Assembly: GCA_947589575.1 (NCBI GenBank)
Contig: CANQBM010000007.1
Location: 24,767-88,766, forward strand
DNA: 64,000 bases
Origin: an uncultured Clostridia bacterium
GTDB taxonomy: Bacteria > Bacillota > Clostridia > Oscillospirales > Acutalibacteraceae
Direction: 5' to 3'
The notes under the pieces are model-generated. The model had not been told where the DNA came from, ran no database searches, and was given only the letters and a program-made list of their open reading frames with translations. The position numbers and the translations under genes are program-made. How positions within the stretch are numbered: position 1 is the stretch's first letter; each line of letters opens with the position of its first letter. Below are positions 48,042 through 61,643 of this stretch, piece by piece.

Positions 48042-51000
48042 ACTCCTCGTTTAAAATTTTCTTTACTTCGCTGTCTGTTAAGTCGGCGGTGACGCGATTT
48101 TCAATGCTTTTTGCGTTTGCGCAGACATCCGAATAATCACAGAATTCGCAGGTATTTTTATGATTTTTATTTTTTATCGGATTTCTCTCAATTCTGCCGG
48201 TATGCAAATCCATACCCATCTGTAAAATGAGAGAATTTATTTTCTTGTGAATCATTCCAAGTTCTTCAAGAGTCGCGAGGCTACCGGAAAGCTCGCCGCT
48301 TTTCTTCATTTTAACCGGAATGTAATTTCCGTTAAGCTCATGCTCCATTGCCACCGCTATTTCACCGTCTTCGTCGGAAATCACTATACCCTTCATCTTG
48401 AATGAGCTTGATTCCTTTGATGAATACGCGCCGTCAGCCTCTCGCCTTGAGTCAAAGGAAAACACGCTTCTTGATGCGTGCATATACAAAACACCTGACG
48501 GTATACCGCTGAACTTTGAATTTTTATCCTCGCTTAGTGAGAATAAATAAACAAACATCTGAAGGTTAAGCCCGTTAATAATATCTGACAAATTAAAGCT
48601 CTTATTTCCCGACTTATAATCAACAACACGAATATACTGTTGATTACCCTTTTCAAATGTATCAACTCTGTCAATGGAACCTCTAATCTGAATTGTTCCG
48701 CCGTCATCAAGCGTTAAAACCTCCGGCTTTACCTGACCGTCTTTATCAATATCAAGCTCAAAAGCCTTTGCTTCAAAATCAGATTGTGAAAATTCACGCG
48801 CAAGATGAATTACCACGCTGTAAATCAGCTTTGACAGTCTGATGTAATTGTATCTGAATCTTATTGACAAATCGGAAACATTACCCATTTCATTTTTAAA
48901 ATAATCCGATACATACTTGTCAACAACTGCCTTGATTTGATTATCCGTCATTGACGTCAGTGAATTTGTACCGTAATCCGATAAAATCATTTCAAGAACA
49001 TAGTGAATGAGCGTTCCCCTTTGCATCGGGTCCATTTCCGCTTTTTTCCTTGGACGCGCATTAAGACCGAATTTGCAGAAATATCTGAACGGGCAGTTAT
49101 AAAAATCCTCCAGTCTTGAAGCGGAAATATACATATTATATTTGAACAATGACGTTGCAAGGTCGGTATTTTTAATCTGTACAATGTCATTTTCCGCAAG
49201 CGATTTAACAAAATTGTATCTCTCGTCTTTTTCAAAATATTTTTTTAGAGATGAAGAAAATTTGTCATTGATAAGATACCGTTCGCTCATAAGCTCGAAG
49301 GCATTTTTTTCAGTTTCAATCAAATCAATATCTTTAATGTCCGAGAAGGAGTATTCAGTCAAAGAGGGAAAAATATTTTTAATTGATACAATTATTTCCG
49401 ACGGCGACGAGTCCCTTCCCGTATTGCCTAAATATGATACAAACAACTTTTCGCTCGGCGCAGTGCAAGCCATATACGCAAAATAGCGCTCCTGTAAATT
49501 TAGTATTTCACCGTAAGAATACAGCTTGAAATCGTTATCAAGAAGTATTCTTCTGTCATTTTCGGAAAGAAGGCCACCGCTTGTAACTGCCTGTGGAAAT
49601 TCTCCCTCGTTCGCTCCAATCACGAAAACAGCTTTTGGATTATCAGTTCTTATTCTGTCAGCCTGTCCTATCTGCACATTGTCAATTCCTCCGGGAAGAG
49701 TTCCTAAATCTTCAGTTGAAATGACCAAAGAAAAAATCTTTGCAAAATCCTTTATACTTATTTCTCTGCTGCCGAGCACATTCGCAAGCTGGTTTAAAAT
49801 TTCCATGACCATATCCCATACCGCACCCTGCTGGACGGCAAGAGCGTGGCGGTTAGCTTTAGAAAGCGATACGGCGTATTCTCTGATTTTTTCATCTGCA
49901 TTAAAATTAATTAACGTATAATATATCTGTTCGCATATCTTTTGCAAAGCTGCATTTTTTACCGCTTTTTTAAACTTAACAATAGGTAAAATGAGTCTTT
50001 CCCTTGTTAAATTAATTTCATCACGAAGCCTTTTATCCTCAGCGCTCATTTCGCTTACAAAGCCCTTTGTTGAATTTTCAAAAGGCTTTGTCCATTTCAT
50101 TCCGTTAATATTCCAGAGATAAACATAATTTTCTAATTTATTTATTTCATCGTCAGAAATATAGGTTAAGCCTGTTTTAGCAAGGCTTAAAATATCGTCG
50201 CTCCTGAATGAAAAATTTACGCACCTTAAAAGATACTCAATAAATACAACAAGCGGCTGGCATTTAAGAGGCTGGCGTTCATCATTAAAAAACGGTATTT
50301 CATACTTTTTAAATGCTGAAGAAAGTTCCGCCCTGTACTTTTCCAAATCTCTTGTTATTACAGTTATATCACTTGCCCTGTATCCGTTTCTGAGCAGTTT
50401 TCTTATCTGCCTTGAAACCTCACAGCATTCGTCTGTTATATTTTTTGCAGAGTAAATCGAAACATTACCATTATACGTATCAGAAACAAAGTCATCTTCT
50501 GAAAATAATCCTTTTTCAAGTGAGAAAATATCGCCGTTTTTTGCCCTGAAATTTTTGTCCAAAAATAATTCGGAGTATTCAACATCAGCCTTATAAGCAA
50601 TTTTTTTAAGTATTCTTACCGAATCGTTTACGTATGTAAAAAGGTTAAATCTGTCATCGCTGTTAAAGGAATCTGTACAAAGCGTTATTGTAACACATTC
50701 CGCCTCTTTTATAACTAATTCAAGCAATTTATATTCCTGCGCAACAAAACCGTTAAAGCCGTCAATAAAAACAAGCTTGCCTTTAAAATAATTTTTTTCC
50801 TTAATTTTATCATAAAGTCTTGAAAGTTCGTCGGCCGTATCCAAAAATCTGTCAGCAATAATTGACTCATAAGAGTTTATTATTAACGCGATGTCTTTCA
50901 GCTTATTAAACAATGTTTCATTTTCAATTCCCTTTGAAAGCTCGGTAATCTGAGCGGAACTAAGATTGCAGGATTTCATTTCATCGTAAATTTTTATCAT

Positions 51001-51357
51001 TGAATTTACAAATGCTGATGAATCAAGCTTTTTGCTGAAAAGACATAACTTATCCCTTGAATTTTCAATGGCCTGCATCATTATAACTGCCTTACCGCCC
51101 TTTGACAGCACAGGAATTACATCTCCCGCGTAAATCCTTTTAACATCATCAGAAATTCGTGAAAATGAATAATTGTCAACGGCGGTTATTCCTTCTTCAC
51201 CCAAATCGGTTAGAAGGCGTCTTTCGCTGACGAGAGAAAACTGCTCGGGAGTAAGCAGAAGAATGTTTTTTTTTCCGGCTCTTACAAGCTTTTTAATGCT
51301 TTTAAAAACATATTCAGTTTTGCCGTAGCCTGAGCGGCCGAAAACCATTTTAAGCAT
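48004..51357 (-). CDS. addB: Helicase-exonuclease AddAB, subunit AddB
   Basis: FGRSGYGKTEYV; VVDYKSGNK; C-terminal Fe-S-type cysteines CEFCDYSDVC. Confidence 0.95.
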   Translation of the reverse strand: MLKMVFGRSGYGKTEYVFKSIKKLVRAGKKNILLLTPEQFSLVSERRLLTDLGEEGITAVDNYSFSRISDDVKRIYAGDVIPVLSKGGKAVIMMQAIENSRDKLCLFSKKLDSSAFVNSMIKIYDEMKSCNLSSAQITELSKGIENETLFNKLKDIALIINSYESIIADRFLDTADELSRLYDKIKEKNYFKGKLVFIDGFNGFVAQEYKLLELVIKEAECVTITLCTDSFNSDDRFNLFTYVNDSVRILKKIAYKADVEYSELFLDKNFRAKNGDIFSLEKGLFSEDDFVSDTYNGNVSIYSAKNITDECCEVSRQIRKLLRNGYRASDITVITRDLEKYRAELSSAFKKYEIPFFNDERQPLKCQPLVVFIEYLLRCVNFSFRSDDILSLAKTGLTYISDDEINKLENYVYLWNINGMKWTKPFENSTKGFVSEMSAEDKRLRDEINLTRERLILPIVKFKKAVKNAALQKICEQIYYTLINFNADEKIREYAVSLSKANRHALAVQQGAVWDMVMEILNQLANVLGSREISIKDFAKIFSLVISTEDLGTLPGGIDNVQIGQADRIRTDNPKAVFVIGANEGEFPQAVTSGGLLSENDRRILLDNDFKLYSYGEILNLQERYFAYMACTAPSEKLFVSYLGNTGRDSSPSEIIVSIKNIFPSLTEYSFSDIKDIDLIETEKNAFELMSERYLINDKFSSSLKKYFEKDERYNFVKSLAENDIVQIKNTDLATSLFKYNMYISASRLEDFYNCPFRYFCKFGLNARPRKKAEMDPMQRGTLIHYVLEMILSDYGTNSLTSMTDNQIKAVVDKYVSDYFKNEMGNVSDLSIRFRYNYIRLSKLIYSVVIHLAREFSQSDFEAKAFELDIDKDGQVKPEVLTLDDGGTIQIRGSIDRVDTFEKGNQQYIRVVDYKSGNKSFNLSDIINGLNLQMFVYLFSLSEDKNSKFSGIPSGVLYMHASRSVFSFDSRREADGAYSSKESSSFKMKGIVISDEDGEIAVAMEHELNGNYIPVKMKKSGELSGSLATLEELGMIHKKINSLILQMGMDLHTGRIERNPIKNKNHKNTCEFCDYSDVCANAKSIENRVTADLTDSEVKKILNEEYGNNAPVDKSTE

Positions 51358-51367
51358 AATTCACCTG

Positions 51368-52090
51368 CTATCTGTAATATTCCTCGGGCTTTATAAGTCC
51401 TTCATTCATAATATTTTCGTAAGCATCAATAAAAAATTCGTACATAGGTCTTGCCGTATCAAAAGCAAGCTTAAGTTCGTCAATCAGCGAAGGAGACGCT
51501 ATCCTTGAAAGGTCATTGTTGTAATATGTAAATGACATATTTTTTGCACGCAAATAAGGCTTAAGCTCTTCGGGCGCGTCCGGATACAGTTCCTTTTTGT
51601 ATTCATCGGAACATTCATAAGTAAAACCTGCATCCTCACACGATTTAAGAGCGTCAAACCATCTGTCCGGATGTTTTAGTATCAGTTTGTGCACCTCTTT
51701 GAAATGAGCAGGTCTGTAAAGCCAGAAGACAAGACCGTAGCCGAAGCTGTTCGGATAAAATTCAAAGAAATAAAACGGAGCTCCCGGAAATTCGTTTTTG
51801 TATCTCCTGAAAAACATCCAAAGATTTTCTCTGTACTTTATTTTATTTCTGTTGCCTCTTGTATCACGGTAAATACGCGCTACAGACCTTACAGGGTCAG
51901 TCAGCATCATATCGTCAATATCAAGCATAAGTTCGCTTAAATCAAGCATTATCTGCCTCATAGGGATTGTTATACCCTCTTTAAGCTCCTCCTTATGCTC
52001 CTGATAAAACGACCTTGAATCGTTAAATCTGTTTTCACAAAGCAGCTGAATACTTTCAGGCTTTATTCCTTTAAAATTGTACTCACTCAT
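51368..52090 (-). CDS. DUF2461-like protein
   Basis: RFNDSRSFYQEHKEELKEGITIPMRQIMLDLSE, RSVARIYRDTR; start MSEYNFKG at 52090 gives an ATGA overlap with the upstream gene. Confidence 0.75.
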   Translation of the reverse strand: MSEYNFKGIKPESIQLLCENRFNDSRSFYQEHKEELKEGITIPMRQIMLDLSELMLDIDDMMLTDPVRSVARIYRDTRGNRNKIKYRENLWMFFRRYKNEFPGAPFYFFEFYPNSFGYGLVFWLYRPAHFKEVHKLILKHPDRWFDALKSCEDAGFTYECSDEYKKELYPDAPEELKPYLRAKNMSFTYYNNDLSRIASPSLIDELKLAFDTARPMYEFFIDAYENIMNEGLIKPEEYYR

Positions 52091-53349
52091 TTCAACAACC
52101 CTCTGTCTTCCATCTGCTGCGCCGCGAGCAGCGCGCATATTTTTGCGCTGTGAAAATTAAGTCCGCCCTGAATCCAGGCATAATAAGGCTCTCTGATAGG
52201 GGCGTCAGCCGAAAGCTCTATTGAAGAGCCGAGCGTAAATGCTCCTGCCGCCATAACCACCCTGCTGTCATAACCGGGCATGTCCCATGGCTCCGGAAGT
52301 ACGTAACTGTCAATCGGGCTTCCGCTTTGTATACCCTGGCAGAAAGCTACCAGGCTTTCAGCATTTTCAAGACCGAGCGACTGAACAATGTCGTGTCTTA
52401 CTTCATTAAATTTTGGAGTTACATCATAACCGAAGCCCTCAAACAGAGCGGAGATAAAAACTGCGCTTTTAAGCGCTTCGCCAACTGTGTGCGGCGCATA
52501 AAAAAGCCCCATAAAAAGCTCGCGGTTATGCCCGAGAGACGCGCCTACTTCCCTGCCTAACCCCGGTGTAGTAAGCCTGTACGCGCATTTTTCAACAAGG
52601 TCTTTTTTCCCTGCGATATATCCGCCTGTAACGGCAATTCCCCCGCCTGCGTTTTTTATCATTGAGCCTGCAATCAAATCAGCGCCTGCCTCAGTAGGCT
52701 CACGCTTTTCAACAAATTCTCCGTAGCAGTTATCGACCATAACGATCACATTAGGGTTTTTTCCCTTTACGGTTTTGCAAACTCTTTCAATTTCATCTAC
52801 CGAAAGACTCGGTCTTAATTCATATCCCCTGCTCCTTTGTATATAAACCATTGTAACGTCATTATCGATCGCGTTTTCTATTGCATCATAATCAAGATGT
52901 TCATTTTTAAGCGGTACTTCGCTGTAATTTATCCCGAAATCTTTAAGCGAGCCCATATTTTCTCCGCTTATCCCGATAACATTATGTATTGTATCATACG
53001 GCGTGCCTGTTACACAGAGAATATTATCACCCGGTCTTAAAACGCCGAAAAGCGCCGTTGCAAGCGTATGAGTTCCGCAGGTAAAGTTGTGGCGTACAAG
53101 CGCATCCTCCGCGCCTAAAACCTTTGCCCACACCTTATCAAGTGTATCTCTGCCTCTGTCATTGTATCCATAGCCTGTTGTGGGCGTAAAATGACTCTCG
53201 GAAACACCGTATTCAATAAATGCTTTTTGGACTTTAAGCTGATTAAATTCGGTTATTTCATCAATATATTCAAACTGTTCTTTGCAAAGCTTTAACGCTT
53301 TATCAGATGCTTTTTCAATTTTTTCGCTAATATTAAAAAAAGGAATCAT
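52087..53349 (-). CDS. Methionine gamma-lyase-like PLP enzyme (aluminium-resistance protein / YnbB family)
   Basis: FTPTTGYGYNDRGRDTLDKVWA, VMVDNCYGEFVEKREP, GSMIKNAGGGIAVTGGYIAG. Confidence 0.88.
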   Translation of the reverse strand: MIPFFNISEKIEKASDKALKLCKEQFEYIDEITEFNQLKVQKAFIEYGVSESHFTPTTGYGYNDRGRDTLDKVWAKVLGAEDALVRHNFTCGTHTLATALFGVLRPGDNILCVTGTPYDTIHNVIGISGENMGSLKDFGINYSEVPLKNEHLDYDAIENAIDNDVTMVYIQRSRGYELRPSLSVDEIERVCKTVKGKNPNVIVMVDNCYGEFVEKREPTEAGADLIAGSMIKNAGGGIAVTGGYIAGKKDLVEKCAYRLTTPGLGREVGASLGHNRELFMGLFYAPHTVGEALKSAVFISALFEGFGYDVTPKFNEVRHDIVQSLGLENAESLVAFCQGIQSGSPIDSYVLPEPWDMPGYDSRVVMAAGAFTLGSSIELSADAPIREPYYAWIQGGLNFHSAKICALLAAQQMEDRGLLK

Positions 53350-54068
53350 TTATACATTCTCCATTTTCCGATATTTTTAAAACCGAGCCGTAAATAAAAT
53401 TGCTCGTTAAGATTTTCCTCACGCATAAGAAATACCCTGTCTTTTATGTCACTCATCATTTCTGAAACGAGATAAGAGCCATACCCCTTATTTCTGTATT
53501 TCGGAGATGTTTGAACAGCAGATAAAATTGCCGAGTCATTGTAAATAGCGGAAAGCATACCGCTTGAAACAATTTCTCCGTAAATGTTAAGCGTATATGC
53601 TCTTGCGCATCCGTGCCTTATTCTGTGACTGACGTCCACATACCAGTTCTCAAAATCATACGAATCATAACTAATGAAATTAAAAAGGTCCATAAGTTTC
53701 GGAAATCTGTCAATTTCAGCATTGGGGCGGGAAATTTCTATTTTCTTAACAGCGCTCATAACGACGCCTTCATCAAAAATGCCCGTAAAATTAAATGCGC
53801 TGTCACATAGAAGAGTAGCGTATCCTGCTACCGTAAAAAATTCTTTAAGCTCGGTTAAATCGGAATTGTCATTAAAGCAGAGCGTAAAGTCACCGTCAAG
53901 CCTTGATATAACTGCTGTAATAACATTATTTTTATCGAGCTGTCTGTAAAAAGACGCAAAATCATATTTGCACCCATACGCTTTTAACAGCGACATTATT
54001 CTTATATAATAAATATCATTTTTAATAAAGCCGTCAATATTATTTATATCACTAATTTTTTCAATCAT
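53346..54068 (-). CDS. GNAT family N-acetyltransferase
   Basis: SAVQTSPKYRNKGYGSYLVSEMM, EQFYLRLGFKNIGKW. Confidence 0.85.
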   Translation of the reverse strand: MIEKISDINNIDGFIKNDIYYIRIMSLLKAYGCKYDFASFYRQLDKNNVITAVISRLDGDFTLCFNDNSDLTELKEFFTVAGYATLLCDSAFNFTGIFDEGVVMSAVKKIEISRPNAEIDRFPKLMDLFNFISYDSYDFENWYVDVSHRIRHGCARAYTLNIYGEIVSSGMLSAIYNDSAILSAVQTSPKYRNKGYGSYLVSEMMSDIKDRVFLMREENLNEQFYLRLGFKNIGKWRMYK

Positions 54069-55062
54069 AAAGTTCAGGTAAAAGTGCGTTCAAAAGTTTT
54101 CTTGTTTCGTCAATATCAGATTTTTTTACCACGCTTGCGCAAGAGTGAATATATCTGCAGGGCAAAGAAACCGCAAGCACTCTTGAGCCTTTACCGCTTG
54201 TTTGTACCGCGCCCGCGTCATTACCGCCTGCAATCGCGGTTTTAGTCTGAACAGCAATATTATTTTTTTCAGCGGTTTTCATTGCAAGGCTGTAAAGTGC
54301 TCTGTCATAAACGGTTCTTCCGTCCATAAAAGAAACAACTGCTCCCTGACCGAGAACGCAAACTCTGTCACCGCCTGTTACACCGCAAAGATCGGCGGCG
54401 GTTGTTGCCTCTAAAATAACAGAAACGTCTGCCTGTACCTGATATGAGGTGCAGGCGGCTCCGCGCAGACCGACCTCTTCCTGAACATTAAAGCAGAAAT
54501 AGGTATCATACTTTAAATCCGATTTAATGAGTTCTATCAAAAGCATACAGCCTATTCTATCATCAAGCGCTTTAGCTTTAATATACCCATCGCCGAACTC
54601 ATAATAATCGGAACTGAAATAAGCATAATCTCCGGGATGCACAAATTTCAGCGCATCCTCACGGCTTTTTGCTCCGATGTCAATTTTCATTGATTTTATT
54701 GAAGGCGACTTACCCTTTTCATCATCGGACAAAAGGTGAATAGGTTTAAGACCGATTACACCGTTTAAACCGTTTACGGTAATATTTCTGCCGGCAATAA
54801 CCTTTGCATCAATTCCGCCGACTGTGTCAAATGAAAGGTATCCGTTTTCGTCAATGTCTTTGATAATAAAGCCCACTTCATCCATATGAGCACAAAGCAT
54901 AACCCTTTTCTCAGGTTTGTCAGCGCCCTTTTTGAAAGCTGTTATTGAGCCGAGATTATCAACCCTGTATTCACAGTACGTTTCAATTTGACTGATAATA
55001 TAATCACGAATGGCTTTTTCGTCACCGGACGTACCGTTTAACCTGCAAAGCTCTTTAAGCAT
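54061..55062 (-). CDS. M42 family metallopeptidase (copy 1)
   Basis: MLCAHMDEVGFI, ALDDRIGCMLL, NVQEEVGLRGA. Confidence 0.92.
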   Translation of the reverse strand: MLKELCRLNGTSGDEKAIRDYIISQIETYCEYRVDNLGSITAFKKGADKPEKRVMLCAHMDEVGFIIKDIDENGYLSFDTVGGIDAKVIAGRNITVNGLNGVIGLKPIHLLSDDEKGKSPSIKSMKIDIGAKSREDALKFVHPGDYAYFSSDYYEFGDGYIKAKALDDRIGCMLLIELIKSDLKYDTYFCFNVQEEVGLRGAACTSYQVQADVSVILEATTAADLCGVTGGDRVCVLGQGAVVSFMDGRTVYDRALYSLAMKTAEKNNIAVQTKTAIAGGNDAGAVQTSGKGSRVLAVSLPCRYIHSCASVVKKSDIDETRKLLNALLPELYD

Positions 55063-56074
55063 TCATCTCACCTGCCCTTTCACCGATATACGCGCAAATG
55101 AGCCTGCTAACACTTTCAATATCCGCTGTATCAACAACTTCAACACGCTGGTGCATATATTTTTGCGCAATTGAAATGAGTGCGGTTTTAATCCCGCTTT
55201 CCGATACGGCAATCACATCGGCGTTTGTTCCTGTTCTGCCTGACATAATTTCATGCTGATATAAAATATTTTCCCTTTCGGCAATCTTAACAAGATTTCT
55301 TGACATACATTTATCAAGCGTAGGTGAAAATCCTATCATTGCGCCTTTGGATATTTCACCGCATTCAGATTTATCACAGCCCGGAGTAAAAGCAAATGAT
55401 ACGTCAACGATAATTGCTTCATCAATTTTTTTTGCATAAGGACCGACTGTTGCGCCTCTTGTTCCGACTTCCTCCTGCGAGGAAAACATAACTGTAATTT
55501 TACAGGGCAGTCTTTTAAGCTCGTTAAGACACATCAAAATTGATGCAATTCCCGCCCTGTCATCAAGGCATGAGGCGGAAACTAATCCGTTTAAAAGCGG
55601 TGTGAAATTACGCTTGAATGTAACTCTGTCACCGAGTGAAACAAGCTTTTTCAACTGCTGTTGTGAATATCCGGTATCAATTGATAGGTCGGAAAGTTTA
55701 GGCGCTTTTTTCTCATCGTCAAAATTTTGCAGATGAGGCGGAAGAGTTGATATAATACCCTTAATTTCCTCTTTTCCCCATACGGAAACCTCAAGAGCAG
55801 GAAGAGAGCGTGTGTCAATTCCCCCGCATCTGTCAACCTTAATAAACCCGTCGTCAGTTATTTCTGTAACGATAAGACCTATTTCGTCAAGATGCGCGTC
55901 CAAAAGAAAGTGATAACCTTCACCGAAAGTGCAAAAGACGTTGTTCATACAGTCAACAGTTACTTTACCGTATGGTTCAAGAATTTCTGCTAACAGACTT
56001 ACAATATTTTTTTCTTCGCCTGAAACTCCGACAGTTCCTGTAAGCTCATTTAATAATTCAAGTGTATTTTTCAT
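55055..56074 (-). CDS. M42 family metallopeptidase (copy 2)
   Basis: LLDAHLDEIGLIV, CLDDRAGIASI, SSQEEVGTRGA. Confidence 0.92.
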   Translation of the reverse strand: MKNTLELLNELTGTVGVSGEEKNIVSLLAEILEPYGKVTVDCMNNVFCTFGEGYHFLLDAHLDEIGLIVTEITDDGFIKVDRCGGIDTRSLPALEVSVWGKEEIKGIISTLPPHLQNFDDEKKAPKLSDLSIDTGYSQQQLKKLVSLGDRVTFKRNFTPLLNGLVSASCLDDRAGIASILMCLNELKRLPCKITVMFSSQEEVGTRGATVGPYAKKIDEAIIVDVSFAFTPGCDKSECGEISKGAMIGFSPTLDKCMSRNLVKIAERENILYQHEIMSGRTGTNADVIAVSESGIKTALISIAQKYMHQRVEVVDTADIESVSRLICAYIGERAGEMNA

Positions 56075-57504
56075 TATTCACCAAACCCGTTTACTAATTC
56101 CTTAAAACGTCTGCCTCTGTACTCAAAGGTTTTGAACTGGTCAAATGCGGGACAAGCCGGGCAAAGCGATACAATATCACCGCTTACCGCTCTGTCTTTT
56201 GCAATATTTAACGCATTCTCAAGATTGTTTGTTTTTATAATTTCAAGTCCAGAGCTATTATATCCGTCATAATTTATAACGGTATTATAGATTTTGTCAG
56301 CGGTTGCGCCGTTGAGGACAAGGAGCTTAACATATTTTAAAATGTCCGGTACCATTTCTGTCATATCATTGCCCTTATCAGAGCCTCCCATAATAACAAT
56401 AATCTTTCTTCCGAAGGCACGCAGACCGCTTATAACGCGTGACGGAGATGTTGCTATTGAATCATTGTAATATCTGACGCCGTTGTATTCCCTTACAAAT
56501 TCAATCCTATGCTCAACTCCGCCGAAACTTTTTGCGACTTTAAGCATATTTTCCGGCTCAACAAGCCCCCACACCGCGCTGATTGCAGTACAGTAATTTT
56601 CAATATTATGACTGCCCGGAATTATTATGTCATCCTTTGACATAACATATGTTTCGGCGCCGTTATCACTGTATACTATCTCACCTGTGTCATTCATATA
56701 CGCTCCGTTTTTAACGGGATGCCTAATTGAAAACTCCGCAAGCTGTCCCCTTACATCGTACCTCATATCATGGTAAACCCTGTTGCCGATTGAATAATCG
56801 CAGTCAGCGTTTAAAATTGTTCTGCAATCCGAATTCTGATAAATCAAAATGTTACGCTTGGCGTCAACATATTCGTCAAGGCTGATATGGTGGTCCTGGT
56901 GCGTACATTCAATATTAGTCACAACCGCAATATCAGGACTGTTTACAAGATTGCCCATTGTAAGAAGCTGGAATGAAGACAGCTCAACAACCGCAATATC
57001 ATTTTCGGTTATGGTTTCAAGTTCAGGCATTAACGCTTTGCCTATGTTTCCGCCGAGATAAACATTATATCCCTGCATTTTAAGCATCTCGGAAATAAGG
57101 GTTGTTGTTGTTGTTTTACCGTTTGAACCTGTAACCGCAATAATTTTTGCGGGACAGAGCATGAAGAATACCTCCATTTCGGTTGTTACTTTCTGTCCTC
57201 TTTCAATACAATCGCCTATCCATGAATTCTGAAACGGCAGTATACCGTGTGAACGGAATACCAAATCCATATCGGACAGAATATCCAGGTAATCCTCACC
57301 GAGTGAAAAATTCACTCCGAGCTTTTCAAGTTTACCGCATATTTCAGCGCCGATATACTCTTTATCTCTTTTGTCACAGGCATAAACTTGTATCCCCAGC
57401 TTTGCCAAAAATTCTGCGCACGGCGCATTTGCAACACCCATACCGACAAAAGCGACCTTTTTGCCCTTCAGGTTATCAAAATACTGTTTTGCTTTTTCGT
57501 TCAT
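56074..57504 (-). CDS. murD: UDP-N-acetylmuramoylalanine-D-glutamate ligase
   Basis: AVTGSNGKTTTTTLISEML, NIECTHQDHH, EHRIEFVREYNGVRYYNDSIATSP, GGSDKGND. Confidence 0.96.
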   Translation of the reverse strand: MNEKAKQYFDNLKGKKVAFVGMGVANAPCAEFLAKLGIQVYACDKRDKEYIGAEICGKLEKLGVNFSLGEDYLDILSDMDLVFRSHGILPFQNSWIGDCIERGQKVTTEMEVFFMLCPAKIIAVTGSNGKTTTTTLISEMLKMQGYNVYLGGNIGKALMPELETITENDIAVVELSSFQLLTMGNLVNSPDIAVVTNIECTHQDHHISLDEYVDAKRNILIYQNSDCRTILNADCDYSIGNRVYHDMRYDVRGQLAEFSIRHPVKNGAYMNDTGEIVYSDNGAETYVMSKDDIIIPGSHNIENYCTAISAVWGLVEPENMLKVAKSFGGVEHRIEFVREYNGVRYYNDSIATSPSRVISGLRAFGRKIIVIMGGSDKGNDMTEMVPDILKYVKLLVLNGATADKIYNTVINYDGYNSSGLEIIKTNNLENALNIAKDRAVSGDIVSLCPACPAFDQFKTFEYRGRRFKELVNGFGE

Positions 57505-57513
57505 AATATCTCC

Positions 57514-60344
<2,831 letters not shown>

Positions 60345-60389
60345 TTATCACATATGTTGTAATTAATCAATAAATATAGAAAATAAAAA

Positions 60390-60416
60390 GAAAGTCCTGA
60401 GAGCTTTCAGGACTTT
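60390..60416 (-). terminator. Terminator of tyrS
   Basis: AAAGTCCTGA-gagc-TTTCAGGACTTT. Confidence 0.8.
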
Positions 60417-60422
60417 ACTTAA

Positions 60423-61643
60423 TTATTTAGTAAACTTATGAAATATTTTCTTACCCTTTTTAATGATTACATCTTTTTCAAAATCAGACACCTTCAGCGC
60501 GGTCAAAGCTCCACTGATTTTTTTATCATTTACACTGACACCGCCCTGATCGATAAGACGTCTTCCTTCACCCTTTGACTTAATCATTCCGGCTTTAAGC
60601 ATCATATCAAGAACAGAAATTTCTCCGTCAGTAAAATCTGCGTCAGTAAGTACTGTTGTCGGCATATCAGAATTATCACTGCCTCCCGCAAAAAGAGCTC
60701 TCGCGGCGTTCTGAGCCTTCATTGCCTCATCTTCGCCATGAACAAGTTTTGTAAGCTCAAACGCAAGTATCTCTTTTGCTTTATTAAGTTGACTGCCCTG
60801 CCATGATTCCATTTTTTCAATTTCCTCGAGCGGAAGGAAAGTAAGCATTCTTATACACTTCAAAACATCTGCGTCCGCAACATTACGCCAATACTGATAA
60901 AATTCAAAAGGCGAGGTTTTATTAGGGTCGAGCCAAACGGCATTGCCTGCCGTTTTACCCATCTTATTACCCTGAGCATCGGTAAGCAGGGTAATTGTCA
61001 TAGCGTGAGCGTCCTTACCGAGTTTTTTTCTGATTAGCTCTGTTCCGCCGAGCATATTGCTCCACTGATCGTCGCCGCCAAACTGCATATTACAGTTATA
61101 ATGTTTAAAAAGGTGATAAAAATCATATGACTGCATAATCATATAGTTAAATTCAAGGAATGACAATCCTCTTTCCATTCTTTGCTTATAGCACTCGGCG
61201 CGCAGCATATTGTTAACGGAAAAGCAAGAGCCGACCTCGCGGAGAAGCTCAACATAATTAAGACTCAACAACCAGTCCGCATTATTTATCATCATAGCTT
61301 TACCGTCCGAAAAGTCTATAAAACGCTCCATCTGTTTTTTAAAACAGGAGGCATTATGGTCTATATCCTCACGGGTGAGCATTTTCCTCATATCAGTTCT
61401 TCCGGAAGGGTCGCCTATCATTGTAGTACCCCCTCCGATAAGAGCGATAGGCTTGTTTCCCGCCATTTGCAAGCGTTTCATAAGTGTAAGCGCCATAAAG
61501 TGACCTGCTGTCAAACTGTCTGCGGTACAGTCAAATCCGATATAAAATACGGCTTTGCCGTTATTTACCATCTCTCTGATTTCATCTTCATTTGTAACCT
61601 GCGCAATAAGTCCGCGCGCAGTTAATTCCTCATAAATTCCCAT
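60423..61643 (-). CDS. tyrS: Tyrosyl-tRNA synthetase
   Basis: YIGFDCTADSLTAGHFMAL, GGDDQWSNMLGGTELI, KMGKT; S4-like C-terminus. Confidence 0.98.
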   Translation of the reverse strand: MGIYEELTARGLIAQVTNEDEIREMVNNGKAVFYIGFDCTADSLTAGHFMALTLMKRLQMAGNKPIALIGGGTTMIGDPSGRTDMRKMLTREDIDHNASCFKKQMERFIDFSDGKAMMINNADWLLSLNYVELLREVGSCFSVNNMLRAECYKQRMERGLSFLEFNYMIMQSYDFYHLFKHYNCNMQFGGDDQWSNMLGGTELIRKKLGKDAHAMTITLLTDAQGNKMGKTAGNAVWLDPNKTSPFEFYQYWRNVADADVLKCIRMLTFLPLEEIEKMESWQGSQLNKAKEILAFELTKLVHGEDEAMKAQNAARALFAGGSDNSDMPTTVLTDADFTDGEISVLDMMLKAGMIKSKGEGRRLIDQGGVSVNDKKISGALTALKVSDFEKDVIIKKGKKIFHKFTK

